Source of the DNA: Anisus vortex
Taxonomy: Eukaryota > Mollusca > Gastropoda > Planorbidae
Assembly: GCA_949126835.1 (NCBI GenBank)
Contig: OX421505.1
Location: forward strand, 1,855,587 to 1,919,586
DNA: 64,000 bases
Reading direction: 5' to 3'
Shown here: one piece after another, positions 21,237 through 31,529 of the stretch
Position numbering within the stretch: the stretch's first letter is position 1
How the letters are laid out: every line of letters starts with the position of its first letter
Notes under the pieces: generated by a model
Seen by the model: only the letters and a program-made list of their open reading frames with translations
The model's database searches: none
What the model was told of the DNA's origin: nothing
Program-made: the position numbers and the translations under genes

Positions 21237-23339
21237 CTGACCAATCAGTGTAAGTAATATAGAAATACTGGTATACAAAGACCGTAGCAGCAACAGCAAG
21301 GCTGTTAAAATACAGAAAAGGGAAGGGGGGTGGGGGGCTTCTTGGGAAATGACACTGACACAAACAGTGGCCCATCCAGCTGCAGAACGTGATCTGTCAC
21401 AGAATAAAATAGCTTAAGTTATGATCAAGGCTTTTTATGCTATGTAAAAAATCATTTGGTGATGGCCCCGCTAGATTGTGGTAGTGTGGTTGTGACTGAC
21501 CCTGCTGCTCCATTGAGACAGTATCGATCCATGACTGTGTGTGGTTTGCCTCGAAGGGTCAGCAAAGGGAGGTACAGGATAGACTTTGAGGCAATCGGCA
21601 TGCTCATCCATCAGCTAGCAGGGATCGAATAGTCCAGGTGTTGTTCAAATTGTATTGTTTAGAATGTAGTAATCTTACCGGCACAACGCTTCTGGGCCAC
21701 CGTCTGAACATCTCTGGGATCTGTGCTGTTAGATATGGCAAACAAAACAATAGCTATGTGTTTGATCGGGATCATGTGTTTGACCCTGCTATGTGTTTGA
21801 CCCTGCTATGTGTTTGACCCTGCTATGTGTTTGACCCTGCTATGTGTTTGATCGGGATCATGTGTTTGATCGGGATCATGTGTTTGACCCTGCTATGTGT
21901 TTGACCATGCTATGTGTTTGACAATAGCTATGTGTTTGATCGGGATCATGTGTTTGACCCTGCTATGTGTTTGATCATGCTATGTGTTTGACCCTGCTAT
22001 GTGTTTGACCCTGCTATGTGTTTGACCCTGCTATGTGTTTGACCCTGCTATGTGTTTGACCCTGCTATGTGTTTGATCCTGCTATGTGTTTGACCCTGCT
22101 ATGTGTTTGATCCTGCTATGTGTTTGATCCTGCTATGTGTTTGATCCTGCTATGTGTTTGACCCTGCTATGTGTTTGACCCTGCTATGTGTTTGATCCTG
22201 CTATGTGTTTGATCCTGCTATGTGTTTGACCCTCCTATGTGTTTGATCCTGCTATGTGTTTGACCCTGCTATGTGTTTGATCCTGCTATGTGTTTGACCC
22301 TGCTATGTGTTTGACCCTGCTATGTGTTTGATCCTGCTATGTGTTTGACCCTGCTATGTGTTTGACCCTGCTATGTGTTTGATCATTCTATGTGTTTGAC
22401 CCTGCTAGTAGATAAATGCTTTTCTCAAACCTGAAATATTCTTGTCACACTGTCTCACGTTGTAACTGTGAATGTCTCCATTAAATAAGTGGCTGTAAAT
22501 TATATGAAAGCTATCCTACTTGGATAACTGTGGTAATTCTAGAGCTAATACACTATGCAAACCTGCCCACTCCCAGCATGGGGAGATAGAAGTACACTGT
22601 AATGAAGGTCAATATTGGAGGGTGAAGGTACCTTGCAGGAGGGAATGGCCAACTGTTCAAGCTGAACTTGAATTGATGTTGCGAGATACAGTAATTTTTT
22701 TCAGAGTCCTAAGAGAGTAAAATGGACTCGTGATTTAACTAAAACAGAAGTGAGGTTCAAGTCTGGTTACAGCTGCTGATTGCAAATATTTTATACAATG
22801 AATACACTTTGCCTGGTTAAACGAAACTTAGGCTAAATGTTTACAATGGGCTTTTAATTATTTTATTAAATTTTTTTGTTGAAGAGCTTTGCTTTTGTTT
22901 ATTTTAGCAGTAAAAAGAATCCCCTTAAGACGCCGCTACAAAGGTAGCTGAAGTCTAATTTTTCCCCTTTTAGAAGCCATGGGATTTTGTGGCTTTTACT
23001 TATTCCTCAAAAAGTTGCCCCAAAAGATACAGTTTTAATCATGATTCAGGACAAGTTCACTTGAACATTTTTCCCTAACCAGATAAATGGCATATATTAG
23101 GAATATTTCATTAAATTTCATTAAAATATTTGTTTGATAATGTAATTCTTTTATTTCTGTTTCTATTTTCTTCCACCAGTACAATATGACAGCTGTTTGC
23201 TAGATAGACTCATTGATGCACAGTGAACCGTTTGGCTTCCACATCTTCTCCAGTATGCAGACCTTCAGAAGAGATTGTACTTACCTCATTGCCTCGCACA
23301 GCTTCAGTATATCTCTCATAGCTACTGTCTTCTGGAGCC
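21187..23339 (-). CDS. Unidentified gene, three 3'-terminal exons
   Basis: Three candidate exons on the minus strand, each with AG acceptor and GT donor, join in compatible phase: 23339-23285, 21725-21679 and 21236-21187. The joined reading gives LQKTVAMRDILKLCEAM, then STDPRDVQTVAQKRCA, then VYTCDGLHEVKIVCQH and a TAA stop. The first part looks helical, the last has two Cys ten residues apart. The composition is protein-like and only this frame is open in all three. I do not recognise the family. Upstream exons would lie above 23,339, interleaved with the plus-strand CUB gene, and were not found. A chance set of cryptic exons remains possible. Confidence 0.4.
21462..21632 (+). CDS. Short ORF of 56 codons, unassigned
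   Basis: Opens MAPLDCGSVVVTDPAAPLRQ and closes with GMLIHQLAGIE then TAG. Codon content looks more protein-like than the surrounding AT-rich DNA. It sits inside the intron between exons C and B of the minus-strand candidate. It may be a small gene, an exon, or a transposon remnant; no motif identifies it. Confidence 0.22.
   Translation: MAPLDCGSVVVTDPAAPLRQYRSMTVCGLPRRVSKGRYRIDFEAIGMLIHQLAGIE
21679..21725 (-). CDS. Unidentified gene, exon B
   Basis: A 47-nt exon with acceptor ATCTAACAG and donor CCG|GTAAGA. In the chosen frame it reads TDPRDVQTVAQKRCA. Confidence 0.4.
21756..22407. repeat. 17-bp minisatellite, about 38 units
   Basis: Tandem ctatgtgtttgaccctg with gatcctg variants and a few gatcgggatcatg units near the left end. 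Variant units cluster, indicating block amplification. Confidence 0.92.
22461..22565 (+). pseudogene. 18S rRNA 5'-region fragment (decayed)
   Basis: The stretch gataactgtggtaattcta followed by gagctaata is a universally conserved part of eukaryotic 18S rRNA (about bases 150-190). Preceding sequence also fits 18S with substitutions: actgtgaatg ... attaaataagt corresponds to the conserved actgcgaatggctcattaaat. About 105 bases remain; the next part diverges beyond recognition. It is isolated from any rDNA unit and starts 54 bases after the 17-bp array. Confidence 0.75.
22570..23280. other. Non-coding, no assignment
   Basis: AT-rich sequence without recognisable repeats or exons beyond the candidate exon A that follows. 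Confidence 0.4.
23285..23339 (-). CDS. Unidentified gene, exon A
   Basis: A 55-nt exon. Acceptor TACTTGCAG and a near-consensus donor GAG|GTAAGTA. It exits with two bases of a Ser codon. An alternative frame (APEDSSYERYTEAVRGNE) is also open, but its exit phase does not fit exon B. Confidence 0.42.
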
Positions 23340-23788
23340 CTGCAAGTACGTAATTCCTTGTTCTTCTTCTTGTGTGGTGGGGGGGGGGGGGTCATGTGTG
23401 TGTGGGATGGGGAAGGCAAACTATTCAAACATCAATAACTTACTGCATATACTCGCGTATCACCGGTGATTAAGTCGCATTCCTAGTTTAAGATTACTTT
23501 TCTTATATTCATTGTCATTGACCCACATATAAGGGGTTACACTTCCTTTTTAACTTCTCAAAAATGCATACCTTTAAAACTTAAAAGTTACTAAATATTC
23601 ATCCTAATTTGGAAAAATGGTTTCAATCATGCATAACGCAAACATAATCAAATAAAGGCAGCCCTTCACAACCGCATACCCTCTTCATTGTGGTTAATAT
23701 TTTCTGGCATCATTGATCTAAAGTAATAAATACCTTTCTCAAGTTAGTTAATGTGGCAATGGAGGCAACGGATATAAGTTTCTTTAGC

Positions 23789-23978
23789 CACGGCATACTG
23801 GGGGATTGTGTGGCCATCACAGTACCCACCCGCATCTACTTTACCACAGCTCACGTCGGGTGCCTTTCAGATGTGTGGGTAGACTCAGACACCTTCCAGA
23901 CCCAGGAATAATTCCTGGCCTAAATCCAGGACCTTTGGTGTCACAATCCAGGTGTGCTGCCTCTAGCCCACTGTTCCC
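23789..23978 (-). mobile_element. tRNA-derived SINE (family A), copy 6, diverged
   Basis: Keeps the family landmarks gccacggcatactggggga, tgggtagactcag and the B-box region in order, but with many substitutions and no visible TSD; older than the copies in RCC1L introns. Confidence 0.65.
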
Positions 23979-24215
23979 TGTATCAACGGTCAAAGATTGA
24001 TACAAAATGTTACAAAAGTACTTAATAATAAGAAGAAAATGTACAGAATTTGCAAACGTTTTTTTTTACCTATAAAAGTATTCAGAAAGTTCAATGTTTA
24101 ACATGACGATTGACATACAAACAGAATACACTCGTTGATATAAATCTCCGTAAAAAAACTAAATGCCACACAGAATACCATTGCTAGTAAATAAGATAAG
24201 AATAAGAATTATCAT

Positions 24216-24275
24216 TTCTTATAGCGCTTCTATCCATGCTATTCAATTAGCATGCTCAGTGCGCTCTTGGTGTGA
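24216..24275 (-). mobile_element. Family B SINE tail fragment
   Basis: The reverse complement reads gagcgcactgagcatgc ... atagcatggatagaagcgc, matching the tail at 20,190-20,245. No head is attached. Confidence 0.5.
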
Positions 24276-24603
24276 ATTGCAGTGGCGGATGTATTAGCCA
24301 AAGAGAAAGGTCTTTAAGTTCTTTTTAAAAGATTCTCTTGTCCCAGATTCACTCTCTAATCTCCCTAAATTATTTGTATTTTTTTTATCATTAGATCATT
24401 TGAGAAGGGAATCTGTTGTACATGTGACATCATTTATCAATGCATATTTTTTTCACTCTCCAAGTTTACTGTGGAATATATTGTAGCATTTGACACAGAA
24501 ACACAAAGGATACAATACATTTTGTTTTCATAATATAAATATTTATAATGTATGGCTTATACATATACCATTGGTGACAGTTAAATGTGAACTTCTCCAA
24601 CAG

Positions 24604-24679
24604 GTGGTACATGTAAAACTGAAGAGTTGACAGCGTACACCACAGACAGAAACATGTATGTGTTGCCATGGCATCCAAG
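24604..24679 (+). CDS. CUB gene, exon a (first visible)
   Basis: Encodes [20 protein letters not shown] then PWHP, the N-terminal quarter of the CUB domain with its first Cys. Acceptor TCCAACAG, donor GTAGGT; enters with two bases of a split codon, so an earlier exon must exist. Confidence 0.8.
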
Positions 24680-25678
24680 GTAGGTCAGAGTGACATTTGT
24701 TTTGTCTCATTGCCACAACGACACCTATTGGTGAATGAATATATTCTAGGGGATGCTGGGAATAAAAGATGTGCACTTGAAAAATAATGAAATGAAGTTT
24801 TGACCCTTGTTTGGTGATGATTTAATGATAAAATGACAAGTTTATTGAGAATTGTATTTCTAGGGTTATAAATTTATACAAAACACAAGCTAAATCCCTG
24901 CCGTCACACGAGGGAAAATAAAAACAGGCCGGTATAAACTACAGATAAAAATTTAATAAACTACATTGAACAGAAAGCTACAGATTTAATAATAATTTTT
25001 TTTTTTTTACTGAAGACACTTAGGAAAGACACCTATTGGCGAATGAAAATATCCCAAGGGATGCTGGGAATAAAAGAAGTGCACTTGAAAAATAATGAAA
25101 TAAAGTTTTCACCTTGTTTTGTGATGATTTTAATGATAAAATGTCAAGTTTATTGAGAATTGTATTTCTAGGGTTATAAATTTATACAAAGTACATGCTA
25201 AATTCCCTGCCGTTGCACAAGGGAAAATAAAAACAGGCCTGTATAAACTACAGATAGAAATTTTATAAGCTACATTGAACAGAAAGCTATAGCTCTAATA
25301 ATGAAAAGAATTTTTTTTTTACTGAAGACATTTAGGAAAGTAATTTAAAATAAATATTGTAATTGGGTTAATAATAGGCAAGTCTTTATATTTAACAAAA
25401 AGCTATATTGCCCGGTGTTGCCCGTGGATTAACATTCTTTTTTAAAAAAGTAATATTAATTGAAATAAAAATGTTTTAGAGAAAAAAAAGATATACCGTA
25501 GACTAACTGTAGAATTGAACCCGGGTCGACCGCAAGGCAAATACGTTATCCACTCAGCTAGCATTGTTAGCAATGGCACATGCGCAAAGTCAAATTGCAA
25601 AGGTAAAATATGAGGCAATAAGTTCACCTGTCTTTAAATAAACCAATTTGATTGGTTAAACGGACACACATAGCTTGT

Positions 25679-25765
<87 letters not shown>

Positions 25766-28700
25766 ATATATATATATATAGATTACAGTAATCAAATTTG
25801 TACTGTAGACCAGAGACTGGGCCACAAATCTTGAAAATTTTAATCTCAAACTTCAGCAACTATCTTGATTTGTAAGTAAATCTTTGTCTGTCCACTCTGT
25901 TCCAGCAATAGGACTTGTAAAGTTCTCTTCAGAGCTGCTTATGATGCTGACGTTGTCAAAATAACCATCAAAGAGGCGAATCTGGGGCTGAGAGGGCCGA
26001 AAGGGGCCTGCACGGACACTGTAACATTTTACGATGGTTTGTGATGACGCTCATTTTTTTAGACCCTAAAGAAAGGGAACCAATCTGCAGCTAACGTAAT
26101 AGAGCCCTATATCAATATACTTATAAGCATTATAGGGCCAATGGTATAAAGAAAATTATTTGTAGCTCACTATCACAGTGATGGAATGAACTTCCAAACA
26201 ACTTAAAACAGGCGAATGGTATTAATAATTTAAATCAAAGTTTAAAAAAAATGTCTAAATGACCTATTTAAAAAAAACAGGAGGATTAATGTAAATCTCA
26301 TTTTGAAGGTTTCTTGGCCTAAACAAGTAATTAAAACATAAGGAAACATTGTTCTAATTTATGATTCCAGAGTGTTTTTCCCTCATTTATTTATTCATTT
26401 ATTTTCTCATTTAAATTACATACCTGTCCCCACACATCTGATTTTTCTTACATGGAAAATCTAACAGTTTGTGATCACATTTTTTGTAAAGATTGTTTAA
26501 ACCATCACAAGTTTAAACTGCGATCGCTTTGATTTATTTTCATTATTTAAGCTCGAATGAAATAAACATGCTGAGTTCCTGAAAATCATTACAGCTGTCT
26601 GGGAAGGGGGATCATGTGGCCAGCACAATGACAATATTACTCACTGCAGCCAGGGGCTGGCGTTGCCCCATCCCCCATCCACCTCCCATTCCATATAGTT
26701 GTAAAGCTGCATCTGGAAAGCACTGTCTGTTCACTGTGCTTATTCCTCTTCGCAGGGTCCAGCACCATGGAGCCGGTGCTGGGAGAGTTCTGCGGCAGGG
26801 AGACTCTGACGTTCGAGAGCTCGGGGAACACAGTGCTGATGACATATGACATTCACAACGAAAAGTCCAGGGTTCGAAAAGGATTCAAGATGGAATATTT
26901 TAGCATTGACAGTAAGATTTATTCCAATTTTTTTCTTTCTTCCTTTTTTATCACTTTTTTCTTTTTCATCTCTTTCTTTCTTTCTTTCCCATTTTGTCTA
27001 CAATCTCTTTTTGTCTTTCTTCCTTATTTTACATTTTTTTAAAAATATATGTTATAAATATATATTGTATTTTCTATTTATTATAATTTAGTGTACATAG
27101 TAAACTTTGTATTGTATTTCTTGTTTAGAATCCCTTTAGTGTATTTATCATCTATATATATATAAAGATAGTGTTTGTAGGCATATGGATCCCCATTGGT
27201 CAATTTGAAAACACATGAGTTTGTGTCACTGACTATTTAGGCCTAGACCTATGTACTGTCTAATAGGTGATTGTGTGGCCAGCACTATGCACAGTCACCT
27301 TTACTTTACCCCAACTAAGGTTAGGTACCACCCATCAGAGCTGGGTAGACTCAGGGACACCCTCCAGACCCGGGAAAAAGTCCTAGCCTGCACCAGGATT
27401 CGAACCCGGGACTTTCGGCTCGCCAGTCAAACGCGCTGCCGCTCGGCTACCGTGCCCCGAATTAGATTTATAGCTTTCTTTTAATTGTAGTTTATAAAAT
27501 TTTTATCTGCACCTTATACAGTCCTGTTTTTTTTTCACCCGGGCAACGCCGGGTAATATAGCTTGTTTAATATACAAATACATTGAATTATTTTAAAAAA
27601 ATATTCTTGATAGGGATCGTCTCCCTTTCTATGATAAACTTAATTTGAATCAGCAGAAGTAGAACTAGGTTATCTGTTCCTTTTACAATAGGCCAGGGCT
27701 AAGTACAATCATAGACTTTTGCACTAATTTTTTGGCCTTGAGAGAAAGAAAGAGGGATGCTAAATATGTTCACGCCATGATTGAAAACAAAGCCAGCTGA
27801 CAGTAAAATCTCATTTGATTGGCTGCTTTTAAGTCAAAATGGAGGATCCTGATTGTATCTTGGTAGTTAAATAGTTTTTAAAGATAAGTGATAGATGTCG
27901 TCCCTAAAGTGTTTTGTTTCATCCATTTCAGGAGGAGGTTATGAGGCCTATAAGTCTTCCAAGTCAATCAGTAAGTTTACAACCATTCTTTCTGTGTTAG
28001 GAATCAAGATATGTCCAGGATCTGTTTTTTTTTTTTAGATGCTTGAAACATTTCATTTAATTTTCATTGTTTCATTATTGTTATAGTATCATGAAGGACA
28101 TAAAAAAAATTACATTTTAACTCAAAGATCAATTACACTTATTGAATTTAGATAAGAAATAATTAATTCTGATTTGGGAATTCAGGGAATTATCAGAATC
28201 CTTTTCACAGTTGTAGGCATAAAAAAACAACAAGAAGTTTTTAAATTAAATACTATTGAGACTGCTTTTCATATATTGCATGCTGAGGGGAGAGGGGACT
28301 GGTTGGATTTATCAGATTCTCTTGGACTAGGGAAGGTCTCCAATGACTGTGTACTTATACATTAACATAGCATTACATGTATATACATATATATCCATTG
28401 CAACAGCTCAGGCAGACAACTGGTTGAAATCACCCACATTTGCTTATATTTGAATGATCTATTCTAATTGTAGTAAAACAAATCCCTTGTAATTATATGG
28501 CTTATATCTATATATATCCTATCTATCTATATATTACCTTTTATTGCATACATGGTATATTGATGACCCCAAGATAAATTCTCTCTCAAGTCTCCGGGCT
28601 TAGTTTGCTTAATATAAATCATATGGGCTACTAATTAATAACAGTAGTAAGTCCTAGCTTTGAATAAAAAAAAATGAAAGTGTTTTCCTCGCTATTTACT

Positions 28701-31335
28701 TTATTCCTCTTATCTTATACATTACAGACGCTCCTTCTATAAAGAAGATTATTGCGTCTTACGCTCATCTGTGGTCAGAGTCTAGTCTTGCATTTTTATT
28801 AATGATTTAAATGATGTTAAGTTACTGGTTTTCCTGGTTTGTTCAGGCAACCCATTCCAATCCCAAATGCCACTCGGCCCCCATGCCCCCTTCATACATA
28901 GATTTTTTATTTAATAAGATATGATGTTCCCCAATTTTATCTACTACAGCCTAGACACTTCATAAGCACCTGCTAAGAATTGTCAGTAAGCTGCAATCCC
29001 ATTCAACACTTGATATATAAAAACCATATTTTAAAATTGTACTTTTTCAGTGGCTTTCTTGTTTTACTTCAAATGCTTCTTGTTTTTTGTTATGTTTTTT
29101 GTTAACGATTAAACATTTTTTCTCTCTATGCTCTTCCTGTGCCAGGTGTTGGCGCCATTATAGGCATTGTTGTCTCGGCTGTGCTGCTAAACCTTGTCTT
29201 TTTCGGTTTCGTGTACAGAAAATGTAGAAACTCTCACAGAGTGAGTGCTTGCATCTCTTGTTACAAATTTATAAAGAGATATTTAAATAAAATTTGTCTT
29301 GAAATTCCCTTTAAATTACCCAAGTGTAACACAATAAGACTTTGTGCAACAGTAAGGTGGTTTGTAAAATAGATCACTTTGAAAAGTTTCTAAATTAGAT
29401 TTGAAACCCAAATACAGTCGAATCCGGTTATGTTGCCGGCCAATTTTGCAGCCAAAAAGCGCCGAGATAACCATTGATCGACATAAATGAAAACCAATAT
29501 GGCGGCAAAATTTTAACATGTGCTTGAAATTTCTTTCTGTAGGCCTACATGATGTGCATTAATAAATGAGAATGTACATGCACATGTTTTTGGAGGTTTT
29601 CCTAACTAGATATAATAATCATAGGCCTACATTCGACAATTTATCGGCCAGAATCGAAGCCCCACAAGATAATAGGCATAGTCTAGCCTAAGTCTAGGCC
29701 TAGCTACTTTGCAATATTGAGTTGATTGAAATTTCCTTTTCGTTAGGTACGACCGCTGCTTGCAATTTTTTAACGAACTGTGTCAAGTCTAGTATTTTTT
29801 ATTATCTAATGGAGGTTGGTCATTTAGTGGCGTAAAAAATTATACTACACTAGGACTAGACTAGTCTACAATTAAATTTTTTAAATCATCAACTGCTGTT
29901 TATTTACAAATAGGCCTAACACAGAGAACGCGAGAAATCATTTTGTAACGCATAGGCCTACTTTGGCTGACAAAGCGAAAAGAGAGGAGAGACTTGCAGA
30001 GTTTAAGTCGATAACTAACATTTTCAAAGGCTGGGGATCGAGATAACCAACGTTAAGTGGCAAATTTGGCCCTCTTTTGTGCTCTTTTGTGCTCGAGATA
30101 TTAGGGTTCGGCGACATAAAAGAATCGACATAACCGATGAGAAAATGCTAAGACAAAGAGAGAATTTGACGGTTCTACAAAAAAACACCGACTTAATAGA
30201 GTTGGCGAGATAACCGAGGTCGAGATAAGTGGATTCGACTGTACATATATTTATATGTCAGCTGTAGCTCTCTACACACTATTACATTTCCTAGTTTTAT
30301 CTGTTTACAAATGAATACATAAAGTTTTATCTAGTTTATTTACCTAGATTCTCATTTTTGTTAAATTATATTTTTTTAGACCATTCATTATTTGATTACA
30401 TTTTCTTGAAACAATGTCCACTTTTATTGCAGACCAGGCAAAATGTCAATAATGTTGATACTGTGCCAGCAGACCTGGGGATGACCACACTGACCCTGCT
30501 TGAGCAGCCAATCAAAAGAGCTGCTGTAACACATAAGCAGATGCTCAGCAACGGCCATCAAAAATTGGAAGGGAAGTCTTCCAAGTCTTGTGACTCGAAG
30601 GTTGGCTGCAACGGAAATGGCCAGAAGAAGCCGACGAGGGTACGCCATCCTGCCGGGGATTTGAAGTATGGGGAGCTGCCTCACCCGCCTCTTCACATCA
30701 ACACCTACATCATCCACGAGGACGGGTGCTCGGGGTACAGCTCCGAGCTGGAGGAGTCGGGGTGCGTGAATGACTGGCCCCCAGGAGTGGAGCATCACTA
30801 CATCCATATAAACAGCTCGCTCCTGGCGCAGGACCCATCGGGGGTTTACTACGCAGGGAGCATAGACGAGGAGGGCTTCCTGCACCCACCGGGGGGTCAG
30901 AACTATCCCAGCTACACAACAGCTTCGGCCCCGTCTATGGTATCCTCCGTGCACAGCCACAACCCAGTGTCTCTACTGCAGGAGGAAGACAGGAGGTCCC
31001 GGGCCAGCCTCCACAGCCGGCGCTCCCCCTTCCCGTGCGGGCGAGACTCCCCGAGCAGCGGCCGCGGCTCCCCCTTCCAGAACAGGGCGGGCAGCGCCTC
31101 CCGCTTGCACTCCAGCTCCCCGAGGTTCCCCAGTGGCTTCCTGGAGCTGGAGGGCCACACTTTAACTTACTATGGGATGATAGACGGTGATGGCAGCAGC
31201 GGAGGGGAGGCACCCCCTTACCCAGGGCTTTCAACAAGTGGTGCTTGCAAGGAGGAGGGAGGTCTGTCGGCTCCCCCGCCTTCATATGAAGACGCAGCAA
31301 CAGGGAAGTACTCACCAATATTCAGGAAACAGTAA
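24604..31335 (+). CDS. Single-CUB transmembrane protein with PPxY tail (six 3' exons)
   Basis: Exons 24604-24679, 25906-26036, 26756-26911, 27932-27970, 29146-29240 and 30433-31335 join in phase (about 466 residues visible). Exons 1-3 form one CUB domain with its four cysteines: [40 protein letters not shown] and [11 protein letters not shown], ending MEYFSI. Exon 4 is a short stalk. Exon 5 is a membrane span, [20 protein letters not shown], followed by the basic stop-transfer RKCRNSHR. The last exon is one 300-residue, Ser/Pro/Gly-rich cytoplasmic tail with NTYIIHEDG, an Arg/Ser cluster and PPPSYEDA close to the C-terminus. PPxY motifs bind WW domains of Nedd4-type ubiquitin ligases in known proteins; that role here is inference. 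The architecture fits a type I receptor or adaptor at the cell surface. The signal peptide and any extra ectodomain exons lie upstream of 24,604 and were not recognised. I cannot name an orthologue. Confidence 0.87.
24721..25336. repeat. 308-bp tandem duplication
   Basis: acacctattggtgaatgaat at 24721 and acacctattggcgaatgaa at 25029 start two similar units that both run through gatgctgggaataaaag, tttattgagaattgtattt and aaacaggcc to an A/T-rich end. It lies in the intron after CUB exon a. Divergence of several percent makes it an old duplication. Confidence 0.85.
25500..25565 (-). mobile_element. tRNA-like fragment (SINE head, family C)
   Basis: The minus strand reads ctagctgagtggataacg (A-box like) and, 20 bases on, acccgggttcaattctac (B-box like). 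The anticodon region does not fold convincingly into a functional tRNA, so it is read as a SINE head. Confidence 0.4.
25678..25766. repeat. (TA)n microsatellite
   Basis: About 90 bases of nearly pure TA dinucleotide. The long tyrosine-isoleucine open frames it creates on both strands are artefacts. Confidence 0.97.
25906..26036 (+). CDS. CUB gene, exon b
   Basis: Encodes [20 protein letters not shown] to [11 protein letters not shown] with the second and third CUB cysteines. Acceptor TTCCAG, donor GTTTGT (a non-ideal donor). Confidence 0.88.
26756..26911 (+). CDS. CUB gene, exon c
   Basis: Encodes [20 protein letters not shown] to [11 protein letters not shown], completing the CUB fold. Acceptor CGCAG, donor GTAAGA. 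Confidence 0.92.
27266..27457 (-). mobile_element. tRNA-derived SINE (family A), copy 7
   Basis: Head ggggcacggtagccgagcgg, B-box gggttcgaatcctgg, body to gtgtggcca. The tail end is missing. It lies in the CUB gene intron between exons c and d. Confidence 0.8.
27462..27925. other. Intronic DNA with a CCCGGGCAACGCCGGG motif
   Basis: At about 27,537 there is acccgggcaacgccgggtaa, a short imperfect palindrome. An inverted relative (gcccggtgttgcccgtgg) is at about 25,411. Nothing else is assigned. Confidence 0.35.
27932..27970 (+). CDS. CUB gene, exon d (stalk)
   Basis: A 39-nt exon reading [13 protein letters not shown], the juxtamembrane stalk. Acceptor ATTTCAG, donor GTAAGT. Confidence 0.82.
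28726..28885 (-). mobile_element. LINE 3'-end fragment
   Basis: The reverse complement contains tggaatgggttgcctgaaca and aagacgcaataatcttcttt, aligning with the end of ORF2 and the 3' UTR of the copy at 20,275. Frame-disrupted. Confidence 0.7.
29146..29240 (+). CDS. CUB gene, exon e (transmembrane)
   Basis: Encodes about 22 hydrophobic residues followed by YRKCRNSHR, giving an Nout-Cin orientation. Acceptor TGCCAG, donor GTGAGT; exits in phase 0. Confidence 0.9.
29415..30241. mobile_element. Mariner/pogo-type MITE with TA target site
   Basis: Left end cagtcgaatccggttatgtt preceded by TA (29413-29414). The right end inverted is cagtcgaatccacttatctc, followed by TA (30242-30243). Internal gagataacc and cgacataa words repeat near both ends. 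827 bp, no transposase frame. CAGTCGAxxC...TTATxTCG ends are typical of Tc1/mariner-pogo (Tigger) relatives. It lies in the CUB gene intron before exon f. Confidence 0.82.
30433..31335 (+). CDS. CUB gene, exon f (cytoplasmic tail)
   Basis: One 903-nt exon starting [16 protein letters not shown] and ending KYSPIFRKQ with TAA. GC content is clearly higher than the flanks, as expected of coding sequence. Acceptor [16 protein letters not shown] is about 15 residues from the end. Confidence 0.92.
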   Translation, partial: TRQNVNNVDTVPADLGMTTLTLLEQPIKRAAVTHKQMLSNGHQKLEGKSSKSCDSKVGCNGNGQKKPTRVRHPAGDLKYGELPHPPLHINTYIIHEDGCSGYSSELEESGCVNDWPPGVEHHYIHINSSLLAQDPSGVYYAGSIDEEGFLHPPGGQNYPSYTTASAPSMVSSVHSHNPVSLLQEEDRRSRASLHSRRSPFPCGRDSPSSGRGSPFQNRAGSASRLHSSSPRFPSGFLELEGHTLTYYGMIDGDGSSGGEAPPYPGLSTSGACKEEGGLSAPPPSYEDAATGKYSPIFRKQ

Positions 31336-31529
31336 CTAGAATTTTCGTATGTTGCCAACAGTTTTCTTTTCTTGTTGCAGTTGTTCTATGTACAGGTAAA
31401 TTGTGTGTTGTTTTTTTTTGTAATATATTTGACAAAGTTAATGGCATTTGTGATTAAGAATATAAGTTTGCATAACTGCATGATTGGAAATTGTATTATA
31501 CAAATTATAGATGCAACAATACACTGTCC
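31336..31529 (+). other. 3' UTR of the CUB gene (start)
   Basis: Sequence directly after the stop codon. No clear AATAAA before the MITE at 31,530; later candidates exist (for example near 33,418), so the 3' end of the transcript is not fixed. Confidence 0.4.

Noticed and set aside
25500..25565. Functional tRNA gene
   Set aside because: A- and B-box words are present, but the arms do not pair convincingly; read as a SINE head.
25634..25859. Long Tyr/Ile-repeat ORFs on both strands
   Set aside because: Produced by the (TA)n microsatellite.
25405..27565. Inverted gcccgg motifs as ends of one 2.1-kb element
   Set aside because: Two CUB exons lie between them, so they are more likely two separate repeat fragments in opposite orientation.
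30424..31318. Several minus-strand ORFs of 60-178 codons
   Set aside because: Shadows of the GC-rich last exon of the CUB gene on the plus strand.
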